Assembly (NCBI GenBank): GCA_916613615.1
Contig: OU744721.1
Span: 54,880,747 to 54,944,746, forward strand
Source of the DNA: Steromphala cineraria
Taxonomy: Eukaryota; Mollusca; Gastropoda; Trochida; Trochidae
Reading direction: 5' to 3'
DNA length: 64,000 bases
The notes beneath the pieces are model-generated. The model had not been told where the DNA came from. It saw only the letters and a list, made by a program, of their open reading frames with translations, and did not search any database. Shown here piece by piece: positions 10,361 to 19,690 of this stretch. A program made the translations under genes and the position numbers. The stretch's first letter is position 1, and every line of letters starts with the position of its first letter.

Positions 10361-10509
10361 CTGATCGGAAATTTTCCTAATTAATTTCCTGGCCAACTTC
10401 TTGGTGTCACCCAAATCTGTTGATTGGTCCTTTTCTCTCCATTGCTTCTTTTCCTGGAGGGAAAGTTTCTTCCACAGAGTGGACCATTCTTGGAACTTGT
10501 TAGTTGATT
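10361..10509 (-). CDS. GTF2I-like gene, exon B of module 3 (HMG-box-like core)
   Basis: A 149-nt exon, acceptor ATGCTCTATGTTTAG and donor GATCAG|GTAGAG, phase 1 in and 0 out. It has 49 codons and begins S-T-N-K-F-Q-E-W-S-T-L-W-K-K-L-S-L-Q-E-K. After the HMG-like core comes a basic helix (K-K-L-A-R-K-L-I-R-K) and S-D-Q. With exon E it forms a short HMG-box-like unit, which in known proteins binds DNA minor groove. That role here is inference from pattern only. The unit-1 copy differs by one synonymous change (GAG/GAA at 3641). Confidence 0.75.
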
Positions 10510-11165
10510 CTAAACATAGAGCATGAATGCATTGAACTATCAACTTTTAACTCTGCTTTATGAGTAATTTTATATTTTAAATTTTTCACTGATAATTGTA
10601 GGTTAATGTTATATGTATAATTTTCACAGTGTCAAAAATCTCATTACACAAGCCAATCATCCATAGTCAGGGAACAAAGTATGAAGATTCATATAAAATC
10701 CATTGGCGGCCATTTTATGTGAACACCTTTAATTCATTTTGTGTAACAAAAAGGAATCGCATGGCTAAAGTCTACATTATATATTTGAATTATTACTGCT
10801 CCATTTAGTTTAAATACATTGTCTTTCATTTGGAAGCATTACTTTTCATTTTCCTGACATCACCATATATTACCCATAAAAACGTGCTACTGCCCCTTTA
10901 AAGACCATCTATTATATCAAGCCTATTTTTGTAATCAAATTCCACATCCTTCTCCATAGCACTTTACACAGTCAATTATGGATGTTCAAATATCAATTTC
11001 TCCCCTCTCATAAAATGTTATTACAATAATTACACTTTATCATGTGAGCACTGGCAAGTGTAAAACAACTGTCATTTCATAACCTAATTATCCATGCGAA
11101 GTGTTGACAATCATCCCATTATTTTATTCCCGGGGGTCTCCTATTGAAGAAATTCACTACTTGAC

Positions 11166-11203
11166 CTGTGTTCATTTCCTCATAAAATATGTGGTATCGG
11201 GTT
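11166..11203 (-). CDS. GTF2I-like gene, exon E of module 3 (start of HMG-box-like segment)
   Basis: A 38-nt exon between acceptor ATATACCTTTCACAG and donor ACAG|GTCAAG, phase 2 in and phase 1 out. It reads xxA, then T-R-Y-H-I-F-Y-E-E-M-N-T, then G. Joined to exon B it gives R-x-R-Y-H-I-F-Y-E-E followed by F-Q-E-W-S-x-L-W-K-K-L-S-x-x-E-K-K-Q-W. That matches the HMG-box pattern (aromatic plus F near the start, then W-K-x-L-S-x-x-E-K). The loop is shorter than in classical HMG boxes. It is too short to be seen as an ORF. Identical copies at 7743-7780 and 4320-4357. Confidence 0.65.
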
Positions 11204-11804
11204 CTGTGAAAGGTATATGATCATAACAGAGACATGCATTCAAGATTATCTAGGGTGTTGCAAAACTTGTTATGAGAAGACAAACCGGTCCATTTTAGAC
11301 CTTAAAGGGGCAGTAGCACGTTTTTTTGCAAATTTTATATTTCAATTTTTCACTGATAATTATTTTTACGTTGATGCAAAATGTATAATTTTGATAGTGT
11401 CAGAACTCTCATTATAAAAAACAATCATTCATAATCAAAGAACAAATTGTTAAGATTCCATAAAGTCAATTGGCGGCCATTTTTGTAATGACATTCTACC
11501 CGGAAGTACCTTTTAGAAACAGTAACTTTAAAATTAGTAGCTTTTTGCATCAGAAATGGAAGTTTTGACGTAATAGATCGAGCAGCTTCAGATACAAGGT
11601 TCTAGCTGACAAAGGGAGATAACTGAATTTATATTTCCAATTTGTCTGAGGTATTGTTAGCTTTCATTTATTGGCAAACTCGGGATGTGTCTCCGCCAAC
11701 ATATTCAACTGCTCTATTAATAGATTATCCTAATAAAATATAGGAAACCTAGACGTTTACTTATAATGTGATTTCCTCGAGGCAATCTTCTGTTGAGAAC
11801 TTAC

Positions 11805-11849
11805 GACAGCTGGACTATAGTAAGCTTCCTCTTTCTTTCTTTGTCATCA
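11805..11849 (-). CDS. Possible exon upstream of module 3, basic segment
   Basis: A 45-nt minus-strand stretch ends at a consensus donor (GTC|GTAAGT). It starts after a weak acceptor (TTTAACCAAG). In phase 2 it reads xxT then D-D-K-E-R-K-R-K-L-T-I-V-Q-L and ends in phase 2, the phase needed by exon E at 11203. The joined codon would be TCA. The matching position in the duplicate block near 50.84 kb lacks most of this sequence. Acceptor quality and shortness make this tentative; the true upstream exon may lie elsewhere. Confidence 0.25.
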
Positions 11850-12690
11850 CTTGGTTAAAGGTACCAACTAAGTTCTTGTAGGTAACAATGTATCAGTATC
11901 AGTAGAGAAGAAGGTTAACTTCATTATTCAGTAGACCATCAATAATTGTTAATGGTCACATGTGAAGAAGTAAGATTGATTTCATTACATTTTTCTTAAT
12001 TGTTTTTCGAGATGTTTTTTAGAAAACGTTAATACTGTGGATAGAACAATTTGTGAAGAAGGAAAGAGAAAGCACAGTGATTGAATAATGAACCCGACTC
12101 ATTTCTTTTTATTCAAACATTATTTAAACTGAATTAACATGTAGTTAAAGTTTCTTTTATGGATATATTTTCACATGAGTGATATGTAATTGTCTCCAGT
12201 AACTAAAAATGAGGCACTGCCAGTTTATGTTTTCTACTCCAGAGTACATTACAAAACATTGAGTATAATTAAATGTAACTTCAGTATTGAGGTAAATCCT
12301 CTCTCCCTTAATAATTACCCATTTAAATGCAAATGCTGACAACTGACAGTTTTAGTTTTTATCATTAGAATTAATCAACATTTGAATCTAATTTCAGTTA
12401 AAAGGAGTGATTGCACAATTTCACAAGGAAAATCCAACATCTGATCAATTGCTTTTCATTTAACAAATTGATTTTATGATTACCATTTAAGTCAAGGCAG
12501 ACGAAAAAGTACTAACCTATTAAATCTGTAAGGGAATTTAAGAGTTTTCATTTATGTTTAAAAGACATGTTTGTCCACATATTTTAATTCTCTTCTCATT
12601 TGATATTACAAATCATTTTGAAACTATAAATTGTATTCCATTTTCCTCATCTAATGTTATGCTGATGTTCAATATAAAATAAAATATGTA

Positions 12691-14402
12691 TGTTAGCGGC
12701 AATAAGGAGAATCAGGAAGTAACGTACTTCCTAGGCAATAAGACACTGCCTAGGCAATAAGAAGAAAGGCTCATTTAACCAGGCAGTAGCGTTTATGCCT
12801 TAGGCAATAACACTACTGCCTGCAACTTTGACCAGGTAGTAACGCTACTGCCTAAGTACTTTTAAAGTGTTATAGAGTTCAAATTGTCAAAACATACTAA
12901 ACTGATATAACATGTTTATTAAAAAAAACAGCTTGTTTTATTTATTTGAATAATGGAAATATTCCCTATCCATCAAACATATCTTTGCTCACTTTTTCTA
13001 TGAATGATAATGTTTTTGATAGAAATGCCATCTTCCCTCAAGTGGAGCTGCCTCGGACGCCAAATGGCTTATGTCAAACATTCCATTAAGATACATAGTA
13101 AAGACTATCTTTGAACAACACTGTTGTAACTAGTTGTCACGTTTTTATCAAATGTAGGATTGAGATGCCGAATTACGAAAGACCATTGGTACCACATTTG
13201 AAATTTGTTTTTTGTCTTTCAAAACTCGTTATTACGAGAAAAATCTCGTAATTACGAGAAATTAACTCGTAATTACGAGATTATAAGACCATATCTGTAA
13301 TTTGTATATTGTATTTAAAAACTCGTTATTACGACAAAAATACTCGTAATTACGAGAATAAAATCGTAATTACGAGAATAAACTCGTAATTACGAGTTTT
13401 GAAAGACTACATTTGTAACTTTTATTCTATCTAATATAAACTCGTAATTATGAGTTTTAAAAGACAAAATACAAGTTTCAAACGATGTCTAATAATCTCG
13501 TGATTACAAGTTTATATAAGATAGAATACAAGTTACAAATGTAGTCTTTCAAAACTCGTTTTTAAATACAACTTACAAATTACAGATATGGTCTTAAAAT
13601 CTCGTTATTACGAGATTTTTCTTGTAATAACGAGTTTTTAAAGACAAAAAACAAATTTCAAATGTGGTACCAATGATCTTTCGTACCGAATGACATAAGG
13701 ACAATTTGAAAAGTATTTTTATTTTTCATTGTATTAACTTGATTTTTATTTTATCAGTTTTCACAATTAATGCTCATCAGTGAACATAATGTTGGTAACA
13801 GTTTCCTTCAATTCCTTGTGTGTTTTTATCTGACATATGAACCTGCAATATGATCAAATGGAATTTTCCATATCCATACAGTGTTAGAAAAAGCTTTAAT
13901 TGATAAAGCATGTTGTGCCATTTGTCTGGGATATAGCTCGATCTAGTCGCCCGTTTGTTTCATTTTTTTCAAGTAATAGTAACTGTTTCTATTTATAGAC
14001 AGGGAAAGTTAACCCAAGTTATGACACCCAAGCTTCACTCAGCTATTCAGGCCAGATTGGTGAGTTCGCTTTCCCTATCAATCAAGCAATCTGTTGAATT
14101 TCAATTGTCTGCTTTAAACCCAACCAAACAATCTCACTTTTGACAAAGATTATATATTAATTAAAAATTGATTTTTTACAAATACATTTATTCTATGATG
14201 ATACACATCTTTGACAATATATTAAATGTCTTCAGGCAGTAGCACTACTGCCTAAGGCAATAAGCAGAATTCACCCAAAAATATCTAGGCAGTAAGCTTA
14301 CATGTATTCCCTGAATTTTTTAGGCAATAAGTTATTGCCTAGGTAGTATCTTAATGCCTAGGAAATAACGTTACTGCCTGATTCCCCTTATTGCCGCTAA
14401 CA
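12691..14402. mobile_element. 1.7-kb TIR element rich in AGGCAGTA/AGGCAATA words
   Basis: Inverted ends TGTTAGCGGCAATAAGG and CCTTATTGCCGCTAACA, flanked on both sides by TGTA (12687-12690 and 14403-14406). Each end has about 170 bp full of AGGCAGTA and AGGCAATAA words in both orientations. The duplicate block has no such element at about 51.49 kb, giving an empty site. No transposase frame is visible; a short plus-strand frame around 12950-13090 ends in a stop. Likely a non-autonomous DNA transposon of unknown superfamily. Confidence 0.8.
13170..13690. mobile_element. Nested palindromic element with CTCGTAATTACGAG arrays
   Basis: About 515 bp lying wholly inside the 1.7-kb element. The left arm (TACGAAAGACCATTGGTACC...) and right arm (...GGTACCAATGATCTTTCGTA) pair along most of their length, making a long hairpin with a small loop near 13455-13495. 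Both arms hold several copies of the self-complementary 14-mer CTCGTAATTACGAG or variants. Confidence 0.8.
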
Positions 14403-15326
14403 TGTACAAGTTTATTTCAAGTGACAGGGATATTAAGGAAAAAAGGGTCTAAAATATAAATACATATTACTCACATGTAATTGTATCAATACTACACGTA
14501 CATGAATTGCAGTAATTACAGAAATAACCTGACGTCCGACATTTTTACCAAAATAAGTTTTTTTATATCTTCTTTATCGCATATGGTTTCTTTTGAAGTG
14601 CTTTAAAATATAAACATAGATACAGGTTTTTTAGAAATCTTATCAACCGTTTTTGTTCGCCTTTCCATAATTGGTATCTATCTACACACCAGACAAAATG
14701 CTCCATGCTGGTTATATCAAATGAACACTGATTGCATGCAATAATCTGTTCAATAACATTTATGTCATGCAAAACGTACACAAATGATGAACTCTAGTCT
14801 CATATGTTTTTTTCACTAACTAACTAGACCATTTTAGATCTTCTCTTCTCTTTTTGCAAAAACATAATTTTATGAGGCCAAGACAATTATAAAAATAACA
14901 ATTGATGATTTTGGCGCCTGTAAGTTATTTTCAAACATTTTATTCATTTTCATAAGCCAATTTTATATAGAGAATTTACTTATCATTAAATAGTCAAGAG
15001 AGATGATTCTATTTGGAGCAAGAAAAGTGCTTGTCAGTAATAAGGCAGTCCTTGTGGTGTTTAGATAAAGTATTAGCATATTGTCTGTCTGTTTATGATG
15101 TAACTCCAATAATTCGTAAAGGAAGTTATCCCCTGGAACAATGTTAATCACCGTGGAATAATATTACATGATTAGTGAATGTTATCATACTAACCCAAAC
15201 TACGATAGCGAGACACCATAAAACATACCACTAGGGATGCCCTTAATGTTATTATCATTCCCACCCTCTTCATTTCCTGTCATAAACAGATGACTCTATT
15301 TACTATTAGGTGTAGCAACCAGATGT

Positions 15327-15682
15327 CTTAAAGGGGCAGTAGCACGTTTTTTGATAAGTTTATATTTTAAAATGTTCAGTGATACTTGTAAGTTAATGTT
15401 AAATGTATTATTTTGACAGTGTCAAAAATGTCATTACACAAGTCAATCATCCATGGTCAGGAAGATTTACATAAAATACATAGGCGGCCATTTTTGTGTG
15501 AACACCTTTAATTCATTTTCTATAAGAAAAGGGAATCGCATGGCTAAACTTTACGTTAAATATTTGAATTATTACTGCTCCATTTAGTTTAAATACATTG
15601 TCTTTCAATTGGAACCATTAATTTTCATTTTCCTGACATCACCTTATATTCCCCCTAAAAACGTGCTACTGTCCCTTTAAAG
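15327..15682. mobile_element. GGGGCAGTAGCACG-family MITE, full length
   Basis: Ends CTTAAAGGGGCAGTAGCACG and CGTGCTACTGTCCCTTTAAAG, 356 bp. The duplicate block reads AGAGGTCTTGAAGCATACTA at 51.90 kb without it, so this is an empty-site-proven insertion. The interior holds GGCGGCCATTTTTGTGTGAA. Confidence 0.9.
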
Positions 15683-16735
15683 CATACGTATACACAATGC
15701 AAATATTTATGTGGACTTACTATAATATGATATTTATGATATATAATACATTAAATAACAAACAGAGACATAATCGTAAATCATAATTATTTAAGTTACA
15801 ATATTTTTATAGTAAGAGCAACTACATTATAACATTATTTAAAAACAAATTAGTTATATATACAAGTTTCATTTGATATAGAAATTTTGACTGTAACATT
15901 TCCAAAAATGAAATTTACTTTTTAATTCATTAGAACTTGGAAATAATTGGATCCGAACAAACAAGAAGTATTAACTATGTATGTATTTATTTATGTATTC
16001 CTGGATGATTGATTTTTTGGAGTAAATTGCATTTTCTCTGAAGTCACAGTGCTATGTTTTTAGCTCTATCATTAAAGTTTTATTTCTTATACACATTAAC
16101 AGATTGCATTATTCGTTTGTGATTTAAGCATGAAAATACATGTAAACAAACGCTTGTCTCCACATCAACAAACATCTCCATCAAATTTGATAATAACTGC
16201 ATGTTGCTGCTGAAGACAGAACATCAATGAATCTGGTTATTATAAAACTTTATTATTTCGGTAATCATTTCTGCAGTATCAAAAAATGGATAACTATCTG
16301 TAATTAGAAATTAAGCTAAGCCTATTGGGAATTAGTGGCGCCAACAAGCATGTAAAATTAGATTAAACATCCATTCTCAAAGCTCGATTATGTCTTAGTT
16401 TTCTACTCATGGAAATCATCATAACTCTATCAGAGAAACAAATTTGCACATCAAAAGATTTCAAAGTATAGTTATAGAACCATCAAATAGAAAGACGTTT
16501 ACACGTGTAAACCATTGATTTGATGACTCAGGTATTATAAAATATAAATAATCAACCTTGTAGTGATAATAGTCTGTTACTCGAAACACTTCTGAAACAC
16601 CACAATTACAAAATTGCAATTGCTGTTTGCGATCAATTGTGGAAACCTAAGTTGAGATATCTGACACAGCTCATCAGTGATTTGAGACATGATATTTCTT
16701 AACCAATCGCCATTATGCTGCAATGACCTTCTAGT

Positions 16736-18489
16736 CATTCAAAATGTATTGGAACTGTTCCTAACAATAATACATAGATCAAACGCAATAATATAATGAT
16801 GTTTCTGGTCAAGGATTTTCAACTTATGGCCGAATTTGTTTGAATTTCGTTTATCTAGACAAGAATAAACCACTTCACCTAAACTAAACATCTCAACTGT
16901 ATTTACCTTCAAAACACATCGAACCGAGGCTAATATATTCCTAATCAATTGCTGTTTTCTTGTATCACAGCCAGAGACAAGCAACATATTAAATTTGGAA
17001 TCAGAAATATATTTTAACAATTTAACATACCTTTTAACAACAACTAAAACCAGGTATGTTCTTCCTTTAAAAGATAATCCTCTAATCGGTCCTGTTACTT
17101 TGCATTTATTATCTAAATTAACGAGGGATCAGATCTTGTAATATTGATCTGCAATAGGTCTTTTATTAGGAATTATGGTGCGTGACCAGCTTAATATTAC
17201 TCTCACTGGGTTGGCGACGAGGAATTAATAAGATCAGTCACAAGTTATAGCCATGGTTAATTTTCTCATAAAAAGTGCCCTTTTATCTGTCATTAAGACT
17301 CAAGCTTAACTAATAATCACAGCTTTTTTGGAAAGGGGTTCAAACAACAATTATCAATGTCTTATCATTGACAATTCAAATGTTAGATCTAAGCATAACA
17401 TTTTCCTCGACCGCAACTTTGAAAGTGAAGGGTTTTGCCTAACATCAATTAATCTCAAAATACATGTGCCTGTGGATGTTATATTGAGATCCAAATGGAC
17501 TTCTGAAATAAAACAAAGTCTAATTGACCCACATCCAGCCCTTTGTAATGCCTGCATATTTTTTCTAAGGTCACTAATATATATTGTGTATTCAAAACAT
17601 TGAAATCTATTTCTGCCAAGTTGTATTATTAGCCGACAGTCGATGTCTAAACAAAATAATAAGTAAATGAATAAAAAAGACACATTTGAAATAAAATGGA
17701 AGATTGTTTTATTTCTGAAAAAAACTATTTTATCTTGACGAGCAGATATTGTTTTCAATCAGAAATATAAAAAAATATTTTATCTTGACGAGCAGATATT
17801 GTTTTCGATAGGTATTTAATGTTCGCATGGCAAATTTGAAATATCTGACAAACATTATTCTTATGTGAAAAAGCTAACATATACTCGGGGTTTAATACAG
17901 CAGCTTGTAATTCCATCATGGATTAATACCATGAGCCAAATAACAATACAATCCTCAATAAATTTATGATTGTTCGAACAATGATTTGTGGCTCATTGTT
18001 ATGTAAAATGTTTTTAAAATTACATGATTCTTATTCTACGTCTGAATTAGTTCCAATTGTGCCTATTTCATGTAAATTGTATTTATTTAGTCTCAAATAT
18101 AAAAATCTGGAAAATGCTTTATACAATGCGGTTTAGCATGATCAAATAAAATTATTACCTACCAAATCCACAAATATTGCAAAGATTGTTTCTAGTACCA
18201 AAACGACTGTTTTTCTGGGCAGATTAACTAATTATTAAGAAAAACAGTTAGGTAACTACATATATTTCAGACAGAGAATCCTCACATACTCATATTTAAA
18301 CAAAGACTTTTTCTAGACCTTGTCATTAATAGACTTTATATTGACAACAAGCAGCATCATGAGCATTACTTTAATAGTATCTGAAACTAGTGGTGATGAG
18401 AAATACTGGCCATACAAAAGTGTGTAACATTAAAGCATGTAGGTATAACAATTAAGCTCATATTGAACTCACTCTCGATATGAATACGA
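16736..18489. other. No gene recognised
   Basis: AT-rich. Open frames on both strands around 16739-17020 and 17328-17758 have no splice context or recognisable motif and are judged chance. A 31-bp direct repeat lies at 17726-17756 and 17776-17806 (TATCTTGACGAGCAGATATT). A weak foldback lies at about 17930-18000 (ATGAGCCA / TGGCTCAT). From 16736 the sequence has no counterpart in the right-hand duplicate. Confidence 0.5.
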
Positions 18490-18513
18490 GGGGGGGGGGG
18501 GGGGGGGGGGGGG
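18490..18513 (+). repeat. Poly-G tract (24 G)
   Basis: An uninterrupted run of 24 G in an AT-rich background; true length is uncertain because homopolymers are error-prone in sequencing. Confidence 0.9.
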
Positions 18514-18542
18514 AATTAAACAAGACTATTTCCCTTAAAAAC

Positions 18543-18650
18543 CTCACTTTGCCTTGCTTTGCATTCCCTTCTCTTGAAATAGCTCACTTTGTCTTGATTT
18601 GCATTCCCTTCTCTTGAAATAGCTCACTTTGCCTTGATTTGCATTCCTTT
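18543..18650. repeat. 40-bp tandem repeat, about 2.7 copies
   Basis: Unit begins CTCACTTTGCCTTGCTTTGC and ends CTCTTGAAATAG; copies differ at one or two positions. It directly follows the poly-G tract. Confidence 0.85.
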
Positions 18651-19381
18651 TCAACGATTTATCTATCAATGATGTTTATCATTCGTCCATCATGATGAAA
18701 AAAACAATTTATTTATGGAAAACACATTTAAAACCCTTTACAATTGAATAATTAATAATTGTTGTGATAAATATCTGTGAGATGTTTTTTAAAAACTGAC
18801 AATTATACCAGTTCATGTACCTGCCAATGTAAAATTTTGTTATTTTTATCCCATCATGTCTAAGACGGCGTATTACCATAACCAATTCCTACCAATTATG
18901 GAGATATGTTGATGCACGGAAATTGAAACAAGTACCGGTCATCGAGCATGAAATTGAACGCACACTTAAAGTGTTCCTATTGTGTCTTAAGAAGCACCGG
19001 GATAGACGTATCTACATAGTGCCAGTAAGAATGTATTTTTCTGCAGAAAGACTTCAATATGATTAAAAGGCTTTTATTATCAAACAAGTTAATGAATTCT
19101 TACTTATTCAAGAAAAAACCTTTATGTATCTTATGGAGATGTATTGTAATTGTGATGTATTTAAATAGAACAAAAAATCCTGCATGAAACCTTAAGAAAA
19201 ACCTTGGAAAAAACCCAATCACATTTGATATTGTCACTAAATACAAATCAAATTTGGAATATGGATTAGGCATAATGGTTATATGAATCATGATTCAGTA
19301 TGCAAACTGATGACTTTTGAACTGTGTACTTGATAGCGCATATAACTCTGATTACATCCAATCAGGCTTTTCCCTTTCTAG
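18651..19381. other. No gene recognised
   Basis: AT-rich, no exon or repeat seen. The last 15 bases form a good acceptor (CTTTTCCCTTTCTAG). Confidence 0.5.
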
Positions 19382-19454
19382 CCCACAATCTCAGGTTATT
19401 AGGACAGCGGTTGGATCAGCATTTTTACTTGATCGTCCTCTGACGGGAGAGAAT
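19382..19454 (+). CDS. Possible exon preceding the exon at 19533
   Basis: Starts after acceptor CAGGCTTTTCCCTTTCTAG in phase 2 and reads P-Q-S-Q-V-I-R-T-A-V-G-S-A-F-L-L-D-R-P-L, T-G-E-N. The frame stays open to TAA at 19476-19478. A donor at 19455 (GTTATG, weak) would be exactly in phase 0 and would splice over 78 bp to the exon at 19533. Composition is protein-like, but the donor is poor. Confidence 0.25.
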
Positions 19455-19532
19455 GTTATGCTCTATGCCACTCTTTAATTTGTACAGAACTGAGTCATAC
19501 TTGTTATTCACATGAACCAATTCTATTTGCAG

Positions 19533-19690
19533 TTTCCAGACAATGCCTGTCTTATTGTGATCACCGGGGATCAACACGTCAAAGAGCTTTACCAAGGAGT
19601 TGAGTTGAGACAGATCTTCTTTCCACAGACCTACTGTTATCCACTTCTCGCACTAAATATTCTAAGATGCCCTTCATGTAAATTTGTCAG
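19533..19690 (+). CDS. Plausible internal exon of an unidentified plus-strand gene
   Basis: A 158-nt exon between acceptor CCAATTCTATTTGCAG and donor GTCAG|GTAATA, phase 0 in and 2 out. GC content is near half in an AT-rich setting. The 52 codons include I-V-I-T-G-D-Q-H-V-K-E-L-Y, V-E-L-R-Q-I-F-F-P-Q-T-Y and a C-P-S-C pair near the end that could be half of a zinc site. The opposite strand is interrupted by stops in all frames. I do not recognise the family. No certain neighbouring exon was found; the candidate at 19382-19454 is weak. Confidence 0.5.

Larger units (their letters stand above)
8272..11694. repeat. Tandem block, unit 3 of 3 (3423 bp)
   Basis: Third copy. Its right end joins sequence (CCAACATATTCAACTG) that is also found next to the related flank at 50.74 kb, so this right edge looks like the original chromosomal junction and the array grew leftward from it. 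All five GTF2I-like exons are intact. Confidence 0.9.
11542..16735. repeat. Segmental duplication block I, left copy
   Basis: Collinear with 50571-55815, with small gaps and scattered substitutions. Anchors include CCAACATATTCAACTGCTCT, GAAACCTA with GCGTT or ACGTT, GTGGAATAATATTACATGATTA, ATGTTATTATCATTC and CACGTGTAAACCATTGATTT. The left copy carries two insertions missing on the right (12691-14402 and 15327-15682). Part of the left end overlaps unit 3 of the tandem array. No exon is seen in 11850-12690 or in 14403-15326. Confidence 0.8.

Noticed and set aside
16739..17020. Minus-strand open frame of 93 codons
   Set aside because: No motif, no splice-site pair, and no sign of conservation.
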